DNA of 64,000 bases from Sorghum bicolor. Taxonomy: Eukaryota > Streptophyta > Magnoliopsida > Poales > Poaceae. A program made the position numbers and the translations under genes. How positions within the stretch are numbered: position 1 is the stretch's first letter; each line of letters begins with the position of its first letter. Under the pieces are notes generated by a model, which saw nothing but the letters and a program-made list of their open reading frames with translations, did no database searches and was not told the DNA's origin. Shown in pieces: positions 47,882 through 58,914 of this stretch. Where the stretch lies: positions 34,961,596 to 35,025,595 of the forward strand of contig NC_012879.2 of assembly GCF_000003195.3 (NCBI RefSeq), written 5' to 3'.

Positions 47882-50800
47882 ATGGCCATTGGTTTCGTTG
47901 TCCCTGAGGTCAGATCTCCATCTCGTCTCTTGTATATTTTTTTCTCGTATCCCTGTTCATCTGTAATTCATTTTACTGAATATCTTCCTTTTCCTCTTTC
48001 TTTTGTGTTTCCTTTACACCCAAAATCACTAGGAATTGTCCAACAAAATTGTCATTCCTACCGATCAACCACACCTTCAATGCCTCGGCCCTCTAGGTGA
48101 CCCAGATCCAACCGACCTTATCAACGCAGAAACCAACAGGATCCCCTTTAGGGCTGAAAATTTTTCTTTAGATCTGTGGAAAGACACCTTCCGCTCTTGT
48201 CCCAGCCCTACCGTAGGGTGGAAAGACTGGTTCTTGAGGGTCAGCAATTCTCATGAAGTCCAGTGGGGTGAAAGGAAGCTAGCCCAATGCATCAGGCTAT
48301 CTATTGCCGATATGCACAGGAACGAGTCGCTGTTGATAGCTGCGTCTCATTTTTGGTCAGATACCCTTAATGCCTTCGTCTTTGGCCACGGCCCTGTTTC
48401 TCCCACTCTTGCCGATGTAGCTATGCTCACTGGTCTGGACGTGTCTTCTGCCGATAGCACCCAATTCTTTGATACCGCTCCTAGTGCCAAAGTGGAGACT
48501 CGCACTATCGGCGGTTGGTCAGGGTACATTCAGAAGTACCGTGGGAAGGGGCCTGTCACCATAAAGGAACAAACCACCTTTCTGAACATGTGGCTGGACA
48601 AGTTTGTATTCTGTGGTCGATCGGCAGGACTGACTTCTGTCTATCTATCGGCAGCAGAGAGACTGGCTAACGGTGGCCAATTTCCTCTCGGCCGATACTT
48701 GCTTGGTGCTGCTTACCATGTTCTCCATCAGGTAGCCCAGAAACTCCTGCTTGGTCAGTCTATCGGCAACTTGGGAGGCCCCTGGTGGTTTATTAACATG
48801 TCGCTCAATCTGCATTTGCATAAGCGCCTTGACTTCAACTTGTTCACACAGCATTTCCCAAGAGATATAGCCGAAAATCATGTGTTAGGCGAAGAGGAAT
48901 CGGCAACACGTGCCCCCCTGAACTTTGGTGAAGCTGCCATAGTTCTACCTGGTTCAGGGAGTAATCCGGGTCAGATCGGCCGATTCTTCTAGACTCTGTA
49001 TGAGGGATTGGCCAGAGATGAACGACCATGGTTGGCTTATGATGACCCAGACAGTGTGCTCCCTCTAACCTTCAATCCATTTGTTGAAGTTCTTGACAGG
49101 GATAATGAGGTGATGATGGCAATTGTGACTCCCAGAGCCATACCAGAGAATTTCTTTGGTAGCACAAAAACCTCTCCCCAAACATATGAATTTTACAACC
49201 CATCGGCATTAGCTCGTCAGCTAGCTTTCGGCCAGTTGCCGATTGCACTTCCTTATGCCGATGTGATAAAACCCAGAGAACCTATCAGCAACTTTCTTGA
49301 GTGGATTCGAGTAGCCCAACTACCACCAAATGCCGATACAGATATAAATCTGTCAGAATGGGTTCTAGCTGCCTTTATTACTCAGGCATACAAGCTATGG
49401 TGGGCAGAATGGAAAGAGCATCTATTCTGCAGATCGGCCATCTCATACCGCAGCATGATCGACCCCGAATACGAAGTCCCCGATGACACCGTAAGTATTT
49501 CAAACCGATGTTTCATTTTTTCAATACTATTTCCATTGGTAGCTTACCCTTGTATTCCTTTTGCAGGTTGACAACATCCCCCCATCGGTTAGCAGGAGTG
49601 GCAAGCCGATCGACTTGTCTCCATCAGGCCCGATCTCCTCAATCGGCCACAATGCTCCCACTCTAGCTTCCGTCGTGCATCGGGGTGTGCGCCTCAGGAA
49701 AGTCACCACCAAGAGAACTCAGACATCACCTACGGTAGCTGCTTCCACTCTGGCGCAGGCTTTCAAGGCAATTTGTCAAATCCTTTTCTTTTACACTGAC
49801 CATTTTTATATCGGCTATATCTGTGCTTATAAACCCCTTTTCGTTGTTGCAGCAAACCGGTGCATCGGCAAAAGCCAAGCGTCAAAGCACCGATGCCCCC
49901 CAGTCTAGCCAGCCAAAGAGAAAGGGCACCAAAGGTGTTAAGGCTGGAACAAAGCGCCAGAAAGTAGCAACTCCCCCTCCTCCTCCGGTGTCTCCAATTC
50001 CAGTGGAGTCTTCTCCTTCTTCTCCAGAAGTCCAGACACAGCAAGCACTGTCTCCCCAACCAATGCAGGAAGCACCATAGATGGAAGAACTCCAGCAAGA
50101 AGAACCTCAGTTAGAAGCACCCCAACCAGAAGATGTGCCGGCCGACGTAGGCGATCAAACTACCGACCCAGTAGGCTCAATCATACTATCGGTAGTTTCC
50201 TCACTTCAGACAAGTATCATCCCTCCTCAAGGTAACGTACTCTCCTCAAAATTACTATCGATGAGCTTCTTCTTTTCGATCTTATAACCTTTTCTGTTAA
50301 CTTTCAGCTGACATTGTTCCATCAGCAACACTTGTCGATCAACCTGTAGCTCCATCGGTACCTCCCAGTCAAAGGCAAGAAATCGCCTTGAAGCAAGTAA
50401 GTCATCCAATTTTCCATCAGTATCACCTGCCGAAGCTTTGGCCATAAAAATGACTTATTTCATCCTCACTTTCAGGAACAAGATTCTCCCGACAGTTTAT
50501 TCTCTTTCGCCATTGATATCTCCGAAGAAGAAGGTGAGGAAGCAACCTCCTCTCGGGCAGTTGGGACTGTATCGGTAGAAACCAGGGCTAAGCTGGAAGA
50601 GCTATCGGCCATTCTTCATCAAGACACAGCTCAACTGGTCAACGATTCTGACCCAGCCAAGGCCCTGTTCAAGACCCTTAGAGGCCAAATTCCTGCCGAT
50701 GCTGAAGAAACCCTCTTCCAGGCTGCACACTTAGAAAGCCGCCAGCTGCAGTACCAGAGAGCCACTCGACGCCTTGCCGATAGAGATGCTCAAATCCAGC

Positions 50801-51171
50801 TTTCTCAGGAGATGATAAAAGAAAAACTCTTAGCCGATGAGAAGCATAAGAACTTCGGCACCTTAAAGTCCTCAGGTGATGCACTGAAGCAAAAAGTCTC
50901 TGATCTATCGGCAAAAAGAGAAGCCCTGCTGGCCGAACTCAAGCAAGTAGAGGATGCTCTGTCTCAGGCCCAGCAAGAAGAGAGCCAACTGCCGGAGACC
51001 ATCAAGCATCTCGAGCAAGAACGAAATGCCCACGGTCGCAAAGCGCTGCAGTTGAAGAAGAAACTGAAGCCGATAGAAGGTTCTGCCGATGATGATACCA
51101 AAGAGATAGAAACAGCCAATCAGATCCGGCTGCGCGCCATATCGGCGATCCAAGCGCAGCTGAACATCTGA
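47882..51171 (+). pseudogene. Antisense spliced gene in E: plant mobile domain protein with coiled-coil tail
   Basis: Six proposed exons: 47882-47908, 48033-49490, 49567-49767, 49853-50231, 50308-50396 and 50476-51171. Their total is 2,850 nt (950 codons), in one frame, with all junctions fitting GT-AG except one GC-AG (49768). The N-terminal half is a plant mobile domain: FSLDLWKDTFRSC, WGERKLAQCIRLSIADMHRN, FGHGPVSPTLADVAMLTGL, GPVTIKEQTTFLNMWLDKFV and RYLLGAAYHVLHQ. A Pro/Ser/Lys-rich linker with a basic cluster (KRKGTKGVKAGTKRQK) follows, then a long coiled coil (EKLLADEKHKNFGTLKSSGD onward). In-frame TAG codons at 48990-48992 and 50078-50080 break it. Host PMD proteins act in gene and transposon silencing; here the role is inferred. 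Confidence 0.82.
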
Positions 51172-51329
51172 AGCTCTCATCGGCAACACACCTTTGCTCT
51201 TCTGCATTTCAGCTTTCTTAATGTCTTAGTCTAGCCGATAGGACTGTTGTCGGCACCTTTTGAAACATTAAGTCCATCCCCAGATACACTTTAATCCAGC
51301 CGATAGGAGTGTTATCGGCATTTAAACTT
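51172..51329. other. Gap between convergent genes of E, with two dyad hairpins
   Basis: 158 bp separate the stop codons of the antisense gene (ends 51171) and the integrase ORF (ends 51330). Two related dyads lie in it: GCCGAT, 9 nt, GTCGGC at 51234-51254, and GCCGAT, 9 nt, ATCGGC at 51299-51319. Their spacers differ at one base (aggactgtt, aggagtgtt). They may serve transcript ends or be extra motif sites. Confidence 0.6.
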
Positions 51330-53129
51330 TTATGCATCGACCCGTATGCTGGGGTAGTAATTTTTTAAATATTTACCATTTAATGCTCTGGGAAATTCAA
51401 CTCCTTCGAGAGTTTCTAGAATATAGGCATTACCAGGAGCCGATCGACTTATCCGATAGGGACCTTCCCAATTAGGAGACCACTTTCCAAACTTCGCACT
51501 TTTAGTCCCGACTGGCAAAATTAATTTCCATACCAAATCCCCATCGGCAAACTCCTTAGCCTTCACTTTCTTGTCATACCATCTAGCAACTCTCTTCTTA
51601 TTTTCTTCTATACTCATTAAAGCTTTTAACCGATGCCCTGCTAGATCATCCAACTCATCGGTCATCAAAGTGGCATAATCATCGGCGGTTAACTGATCTT
51701 GAAAAGATAATCGCCTCGATCCGGCCTTAATTTCCCAAGGCAACACTGCATCATATCCATACACCAATTGATAGGGTGACACCTTGGTTGATCCATGACA
51801 AGCCATCCGATAAGACCACAGTGCTTCATTTAACAACGTATGCCACCGCTTAGGATTTTCTTCAATCTTTCGTTTAATAAGCTTGATAATCCCTTTGTTA
51901 GATGCCTCGGCCTGCCCATTGGCTTGAGCATAATAAGGAGAAGAATTCAACACGTTAATCCCCATACCGATTGCGAATTCATCAAACTCCCCCGATGTGA
52001 ACATAGTGCCCTGATCGGTAGTAATTGTCTGAGGAATCCCAAATCGGTAAATAATGTGTTCCTTCACAAAATCAATCATATTGGCCGAGGTGACCTTCTT
52101 CAAAGGAATAGCTTCAACCCATTTAGTGAAATAATCAGTGGCAACCAAAATAAACTTATGCCCCTTACTAGATGGTGGATAAATCTGGCCGATCAGATCG
52201 ATAGCCCATCCCCAGAACGGCCAAGGCTTTATGATAGGATTCATAGCCGATGCGGGTGCTCTTTGAATGTTACCAAACTTTTGACAACCTTGACACCCCT
52301 TGAAATATTTAAAGCAATCCTCAAGTATGGTCGGCCAAAAATATCCGTTCCTTCGAATCATCCACTTCATCTTAAAAGCTGACTGATGTGCCCCACACAC
52401 CCCTTCATGGATTTCTCCCATCCAACTTTTAGCTTCACCATCACCTAAGCATTGGAGAAGAATTCCATCAATAGTTCGATAATACAATTCATCTTCGAGG
52501 AGCACATATTTGGTTGCTTGAAACCGAACTCGTCTTTCAACTTTCTTAGATGGATTTTTTAGATAATCAATAATTTCTTTCCTCCAATCATCGGCAGCGA
52601 TTGCCGATACTGCATTAATCATAGGCTGATATCCCGAGGCATGCTGAGCTAACCGATTGGCCTCTTCATTATGCAATCGGGGAACATGCTCTAATCGGAA
52701 ATCCTTGAATTCCTTTAATAGTTGCATGCTTTTCTCGAAATAAGTCATGAGAACTTCACTTCGGCATTCATAGCTTCCGGCCAATTGATTTATAACCAAC
52801 ATAGAATCCCCGAAGATTTCAACAGCATCAGCACGAACTTCTCTTAACAACTCGAATCCCTTGATCAGAGCCTGATACTCAGCCTAATTATTCGTTGATG
52901 TAGCAACAATCGGCAAGGAAAACTCATACTTCCTCCCCTTAGGGGAAACTAATACAATGCCGATCCCTGCTCCCCGGTCACAGGTAGATCCATCAAAGAA
53001 AAGCGTCCAGGGTACAATTTCCAAGGCTTCCACTACACCGCAATGCTGAGTCACAAAATCAGCCATAATCTGCCCTTTGACTGCCTTGGCCGATTCGTAA
53101 CGCAGATCGAACTCCGACAGCGCTAAAAT
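51330..53129 (-). pseudogene. pol: E archaeal-type RNase H and integrase
   Basis: The second RNase H has WTLFFDGSTC, TNN(stop)AEYQAL, GDSMLVINQL and NEEANRLAQHASGY. One in-frame TAG is at 52884-52886, and the last motif has Asn where an Asp is typical of the enzyme family. Integrase follows: HEGVCGAHQSAFKMKW ... CQGCQKFG zinc region, then D in WAIDLIGQI, D in ITTDQGTMF and E in GQAEASNKGI, all present. The C-terminus (KFGKWSPNWEGPYRI ... YLKNYYPS) has no chromodomain. The second RNase H is characteristic of Tat elements (established knowledge). Confidence 0.92.
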
Positions 53130-54563
53130 CTATTTACCGATCCTGCCACTCATAATCGGCATGGATAGCATGTACCGGACCACGTCGTCCTTGCAAACAA
53201 CAGTGCATTCGGCCGATAGCAGGTAATGCCTCAGTTTGATACACGAAAAATACAAGCATAGGCATAGTTTCTCGATGGCCGAATACCTGGTTTCAGCATC
53301 AATCAACCTCCTACTCAAGTAGTAAATTACCCTCTCTTTCCCTTCAAATTCTTGGACCAAAGCTGAACCGATAACCGTCCCATCGGTAGACAAATACAAT
53401 CTGAAGGGCTTTCCTTGTTGAGGTGGAACTAGAACCAGAGGATTCACTAGATATTTCTTGATTTCATCTAAAGCCAACTGCTGCTCTTTTCCCCAAATAA
53501 ATTCTTGATCGGCTTTTAATTTAAGAAGAGGACTGAAAGCACGAATCTTACCAGACAGATTGGATATAAATCTCCTGATAAAATTTACCTTGCCGATCAA
53601 GGACTGGAGCTCAGTCTTGTTGGTAGGGGCCACTATCTTATTGATGGCATCAATAGATCTTCGACTAATTTCAATCCCCCTTTGATGTACCATGAAACCA
53701 AGAAACTGCCCTGCCGATACACCAAATGCACACTTATTGGGATTCATCTTCAACACATGCTTCCTTGTGCACTCTAACACCTTTTGTAAGTCGGCAAGAT
53801 GCTTTGAGAAATCCCCAGACTTAACCACCACATCATCAATATAGATCTCCACCAGCTTGCCGATGAACTCATGAAATATAAAATTCAAGGCCCTTTGATA
53901 AGTAGCACCACCATTCTTCATTCCAAAAGTCATGACTATCCATTCAAATAACCCAACATGACCAGGACACCTAAATGCGGTTTTTGGAATATCTTCCTCT
54001 GCCATGAATATTTGATTGTATCCTGCATTGCCGTCCATAAAACTAATGACCCGATGACCAGCCGTAGCGTCAACCAACAGATCGGCAACAGGCATTGGGT
54101 ATCCATCCATCGGCGTAGCTTTATTGAGATTCCTGAAATCAATGCACACCCGAAGCTTCCCGTTTTTCTTGTAAACTGGAACAACATTGGAAATCCATTC
54201 GGCATACCGACACTGCCGAATAAACTTAGCTTCAATGAGTTTGGTGATTTCGGCCTTAATATCAGGTAGAATGTTAGGATTACATCGGCGAGCTGGTTGC
54301 TGATGTGGCCGAAATCCAGACTTGATGGGTAACCGATGTTCAACAATTGATCGGTCTAAACCAGGCATCTCAGTATAATCCCAAGCAAAACAATCTTTAT
54401 ATTCCTTTAACAAATTAGTTAATTGTTGCTTACACCCAGGATCTAATTTAGCACTAATAAAAGTAGGTCTAGGCTTATCACCACTACCTATATCTATCTC
54501 TACCAAATCATCGGCCGATGTGAATCCCTGGCCTAATTTTCCATCATTGGCGAATCTATCCAT
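53130..54563 (-). pseudogene. pol: E reverse transcriptase and RNase H
   Basis: A 477-codon ORF. RT motifs: RLPIKSGFRPHQQPARRCNP, LRVCIDFRNLNKATPMD, FMDGNAGYNQI, MTFGMKNGGATYQRALN and the YIDD active site at residues 241-244. RNase H: FRLYLSTDGTVIGSALVQ and RYSAIEKLCL. It ends at an in-frame TAG (53130-53132) in the connector; the frame resumes as ILALSEFDLRY. At its start it overlaps the protease ORF by one base in a different frame (TAATG at 54561-54565), either a 1-nt mutation in a T-run or a real stop-restart site. Confidence 0.92.
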
Positions 54564-55090
54564 TAAAAACCGTCGTCAGAACCGACTGCTTGGATCGGTG
54601 GAATCTCGTAATCGGCAACTTTGAGAAAATCCTTCTCCCAAACTTCTCCTGAAATGCACCTAGTCCTCTCATAGGTATCCGCCTCTGCCGATGCAATAAC
54701 ATAAGAAGAATCCCCTGGGACAATCTCAATCTTGTCACCTACCCACTGAACCAAGCATTGGTGCATTGTAGACGGGATGCAACAATTGGCATGAATCCAA
54801 TCTCTTCCCAACAATAAGTTGTAAGCACCCTTTCCGCTAATCACAAAGAAAGTTGTTGGCAAGGTTTTGCTGCCGATGGTCAACTCTACACAAATTGCCC
54901 CTTTGACTGGAGACACGTTTCCTTCAAAGTCTTTGAGCATCATATCGGTCTTGGTCAAATCCTGATCCCCTTTCCCAAGCTTCCGATATACTGCATACGG
55001 CATAATATTAATAGCAGCTCCACCATCAACTAGGATCTTGGTCATTGGCTGCCCATCAACCCTCCCTTTGACGAACAGAGCCTTGAGATG
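54563..55090 (-). pseudogene. E protease region
   Basis: Retropepsin-like domain with VDGGAAINIMPYAVYRKLG and a LLGRDWIHAN motif. The frame continues from gag after a TAG at 55091-55093. It ends at TAA 54563-54565, one frame off the RT ORF. A DGG in place of DTG/DSG at the active site is common in Tat-lineage elements. Confidence 0.8.
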
Positions 55091-58000
55091 CTATCTCTCG
55101 TCATTGGCAGGTTTCTCAAAGATAGCTGTCATCGGATCCAGAGCCAGCTGAGCTATCTGATCAGAAAATTCCAACTCATCATCACTGGGTGGTGCAAGAA
55201 ACTCCATCGGCAACATAAAGACCATATTAACTCCTGCCGATGGACCTTCCCTCTTGGCGTCTGATGGCTGCTGACTTCCAGAGTTCTCGCCCTTGTTTAG
55301 TTCCTCTTGCCTTTCACGCTGCAATCTCCTTTTCTGTGTCTTGGTCAACCCTTCCGAACACCATGGAGGAAGTGGCTTCTGCCTTGCTGCTGGGCGTCGA
55401 TTCTCCCTTGACTCCATCCAATGCGTGTTAGCATCACTACAAAATATGAACTCGTCGGGAACTCGTGCATTAGCCATCTCCTCGAGTTCTTCCTGGTTTC
55501 TGGGAAAATATTGGACACGATTGCCAAGCCTATCGTGCACGCTGAGCCTGCCCCCCAGCCGATCATGAACTGATGCTCTTCCTCTGATCGGCCCATTAAA
55601 TCGCCGATTGTCATCATGATAACGCCGATCAGACCTATCGTACCGATCATAACCGTTGCACTCAGGGCAGTCTCTGACAGTAGGAAGCTTAATATTTTCC
55701 TCCCAACAATGGATGAAAAACGGGCAGTTCCAATGATCTCTATGCCGATTCCACTCCTGACGGCGTCTTTCTTCCTCCCGACGATAATCTTCTTGCTGGC
55801 GCCGGTACCAATCTCCCCGTTGCTGCCAGTTCTCTCGAGGCCTTCTTTGAGTTATAACGATGCCAGACCGAGGAGGCCTCCCTGAACTGGTTCCTTCCTG
55901 GACCAAGCCCTTACCTCTTGCATCGGCAGTAGTAATTTGATGTTGAGGGTCTACCGATGCACTTCTCTCGGCTGCTTCCGATGTTAAGACCTTGGCCTTC
56001 CCCTTGGCATCCAACATGTTTGTCGGGAAAGGATGTTGGTCTATCTTCATCGGTTTCTGAGCCTTGGAACTGTCAAATTTAATTCTCCCAGACTCTATTG
56101 CCGATTGCAGCTGCTGTCTGAAAACTTTGCATTCATTAGTGTCATGAGAAGTTGCATTATGCCACTTGCAATACTTCATCCTCTTCAACTCCTCTGCCGA
56201 TGGGATCACATGATTAGGAGACAGCTTGATCTGACCTTCCTAGAGTAGAAAATCAAATATCTTATCGGCCTTAGCGGTGTCAAAAGCGAACTTTTCTGGT
56301 TCCTTCTGCCCAAAAGGGCAAGACATCGGCTTCTTATTCTTTACCCACTCTGCCAAGCCGATGACTGGTTCCTCATCAGAATCGGAGCTCGTTGCTTCAT
56401 CGACAAATGACACTTTCTTATTCCACGCTCTTTTGGGCTCGAAAGGCTTGATGTCTTGATCAGAAATCCTCTGCACCAAATGACTTAAACTTTCGAACTC
56501 CTGAGAAGCATACTTGTCCCTGATATGTGGCAACAAACCCTGGAAAGCCAAATTGGCTAGCTGCCGATCATCCAGAACCAGACTGTAACATTTGTTTTTG
56601 ACTTCCCGTATCCTCTGCACAAAGCCTTCAACCGATTCATCATTGCGTTGCCTCAACTTGACCAAGTCGGTGATCTTCTTCTCATGAACCCTAGAGAAGA
56701 AGTATTTGTGGAATTGTTTCTCCAGATCGGCCCAAGTAATCACTGAGTTGGGAGGTAATGATATAAACCAGGTAAAGGCCGATCCAGACAATGATGATGA
56801 AAATAGACGAACCCTCAATTTGTCCCTATTACCGGCTTCCCCGCATTGAATGATGAACCTATTGACATGCTCCATGGTTGATGTGTCATCTTGCCCAGAA
56901 AACTTAGTGAAATCCGGTACCTTGTACCGATGCGGAAGCGGAATCAAATCATATGCGGGAGGATACGGTGTCCGATAAGAGTAAGTATTGACCTTGGGTT
57001 TTATTCCAAATTGATCCCTCATTACTTCAGCGATCTTATCGGCCCAATATGCATCGGCATCCTGCCGATGAGGCGGCTGCGGGTCCGGCACTTGGTGACG
57101 AGCTTCCACGTGTCTGTTTGGGGCATGATCTGCACGGAACATTGGGTTGATCATCTGGCCTCCAATCTGCGGACCACCAAACTGCTGTCCACCGACTTGC
57201 TGCCCCCCGAGTTGCTGTCTAATATTCATTGGCTGGCTGGAGATCCCCTGACTTTGGAATCCGGGATAGATCTGTCCTTGCTGGAACCCTGTAGCCTGGT
57301 AACTCTGTTGGGGCAATTGTGGAAAGACTTGCTGTCCAAGCCATCCATTATTAGCGTTCATCGGCATAGGTGCTGCCGATGATTGGTAATTGGGTACCAT
57401 CATTGAATTGACATACCCCGACTGGGCCATAGACCTCTGTTGCATCAGCACTGAATCTGCCGATGCATTAGGCATCTGGAACATTGAATCTTGAGGATTC
57501 CCAGCGTGAGGCCTTGCAGTAGTAGTTGTGGTATACCGAGGACTCTGGTTCCACGGCGCATTGGGAGGCGCCGATACCATAGAAGCTTTGCCCCTCATGT
57601 CAGTTATCTGTGATGTACCCGGTGTTAATTCTGGAGGCATACCGTAGCCCCACCAATTGGGAGGAGGAGTCAACCCTGACATTGCCGATGCCAACATATC
57701 TATAGTCAATTTATTCTGCCCACTTGAAGTTTGTGGGTTGGTTGTCATCGGCACAGATTGTGTGCTAGTAGCTCCCAATGTACCTGGAGGGATAGCAGAT
57801 TGTGCACTCGCAGCTATCAAAGCAGCCAATGGAGCCGTAACCTCTGGTGCTGTTGGTTGATGATGAGTGGGGCCCACATAATCTGGTGGGATTTGTCCTT
57901 CCTTGAAAGTTCTTGCCACGGCATTGAAAACCGTATTAGACAGTACGCCAGCTTGGTTGATCAAAGCTCGGTTGATAGCACTGTCAACCATATCTTGAAG

Positions 58001-58210
58001 CTTGCCAGGATTGGCTTCGAAAGTAACCTGCCGTGGTGCCGGCAGCGCATCTTTCTGGATCACCTCGCCGCTCCTGTTTATGCTGAAAGACCTCAGGCAT
58101 TGCAGCTTGAACTCTTCCATGGCTTGGGCAATAGCTTGCTTCTGCTCATCCTTGAGATTGGCCTCCGTCACGGGGATGACGTTCTCCTGATCAAAGTCAG
58201 AGATCGACAT
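55091..58210 (-). pseudogene. gag: E gag
   Basis: The ATG at 58210 (MSISDFDQENVIPVTEANL) is the first after the PBS; the longer frame to 58306 runs into the LTR. A long Gln/Pro/Gly-rich N-terminal region includes GGQQ repeats. The gag core follows: RYKVPDFTKFSGQDD, FSSSLSGSAFTWFISLP and HEKKITDLVKLRQRNDESVE. After an in-frame TAG at 56240-56242 come CKWHNATSHDTNECKVF, a very basic Arg-rich stretch (EDYRREEERRRQEWNRHRDH) and CPFF...CPECN, possible zinc ligands. It ends with TAG at 55091-55093, in frame with the protease. Confidence 0.88.
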
Positions 58211-58230
58211 GTTGATCTTGATCTTGAATC

Positions 58231-58249
58231 GGTCCCACCAGGCGTGCCA
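58231..58249 (-). other. E primer-binding site, candidate
   Basis: The minus strand reads TGGCACGCCTGGTGGGACC, starting 7 nt inside the 5' LTR edge and 20 nt before the gag ATG. It starts with TGG as a PBS should. I did not assign the tRNA. Confidence 0.6.
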
Positions 58250-58256
58250 AAAGATG

Positions 58257-58909
58257 TGTTGATGCAAAAGAGATCTGCAAACACAAAGGGCTAATACCCG
58301 ATTCAAACGTTAAGGCGTGCCAGCCGATTTGACCTTACTATCGGCAAAAGTGAGAACTCGAATACTTTAGTCCTGACAACAGCGATGCGCCCTTAAGTCG
58401 ACGAATTCCTAAGAACTCGTAATAAAAAGGAAAAAGTATGACGAAGTCGTCGAAAAAGTAGATGCTGGAATATGAGTAAAAACGTGTGTTTGATTGATTG
58501 ATAGATGTCTCATTACAAGGCCCTAGGGTTCATATTTATACCCTGCTCAAAGAGCTACGACTAAACACGACTAGAATTCGAATTCCAAATAACACGGAAT
58601 CCGTATACAAAACGACTTAAATAAATAAGGAAATAACAAAGCTATTTCCCGTGACAAACTAAAATTCTTCCATAAACCGATCAGCAGTTTCCGGACCCCT
58701 CCTCCGTATCATCGGCAGACTCCTTGCCATAGTCATCGGCAGACTCCTCCATTATAGCCATCGGCATAAACACATCACTGCCTGCAGACTTAGTCACATC
58801 CAACCTCTCCTTCATCGGCAACCATCCTCATCGGCAATTCATCTTGTAAACAGCATACTGCCACTTTATCCTGCCATCCTGGACACGTGCCCAAAAAACG
58901 GTGTCAACA
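58257..58909 (-). repeat. E 5' LTR
   Basis: 653 bp; identical in layout to the 3' LTR apart from a 50-bp deletion near 58390. TATA-like site at 58533-58540. It keeps seven GCCGAT/ATCGGC motifs, two of which are mutated in the other LTR (for example agccgat at 58322 versus agacgat). Confidence 0.95.
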
Positions 58910-58914
58910 CATTT
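58910..58914. repeat. TSD CATTT, right copy (element E)
   Basis: Perfect duplicate of 46531-46535. Confidence 0.95.

Larger units (their letters stand above)
46536..58909 (-). mobile_element. Element E: Tat-like Ty3/gypsy element with antisense plant-mobile-domain gene
   Basis: A 12.37-kb element with LTRs of 703 bp (46536-47238) and 653 bp (58257-58909), TSD CATTT, a PPT and a PBS-like site. The minus strand carries gag, protease, RT, RNase H, a second (archaeal-type) RNase H and integrase, the Tat-lineage order. The plus strand, in the 3' interior, carries a spliced gene (47882-51171). GCCGAT/ATCGGC occurs about 95 times by hand count. Both coding strands contain in-frame stops, so this copy is defective, but its structure is complete. 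Confidence 0.95.

Noticed and set aside
51840..52382. 180-codon plus-strand ORF, and others inside E gag-pol (53958-54269, 56891-57382, 57731-58294)
   Set aside because: Antisense shadows of integrase, RT and gag; no domain motifs.
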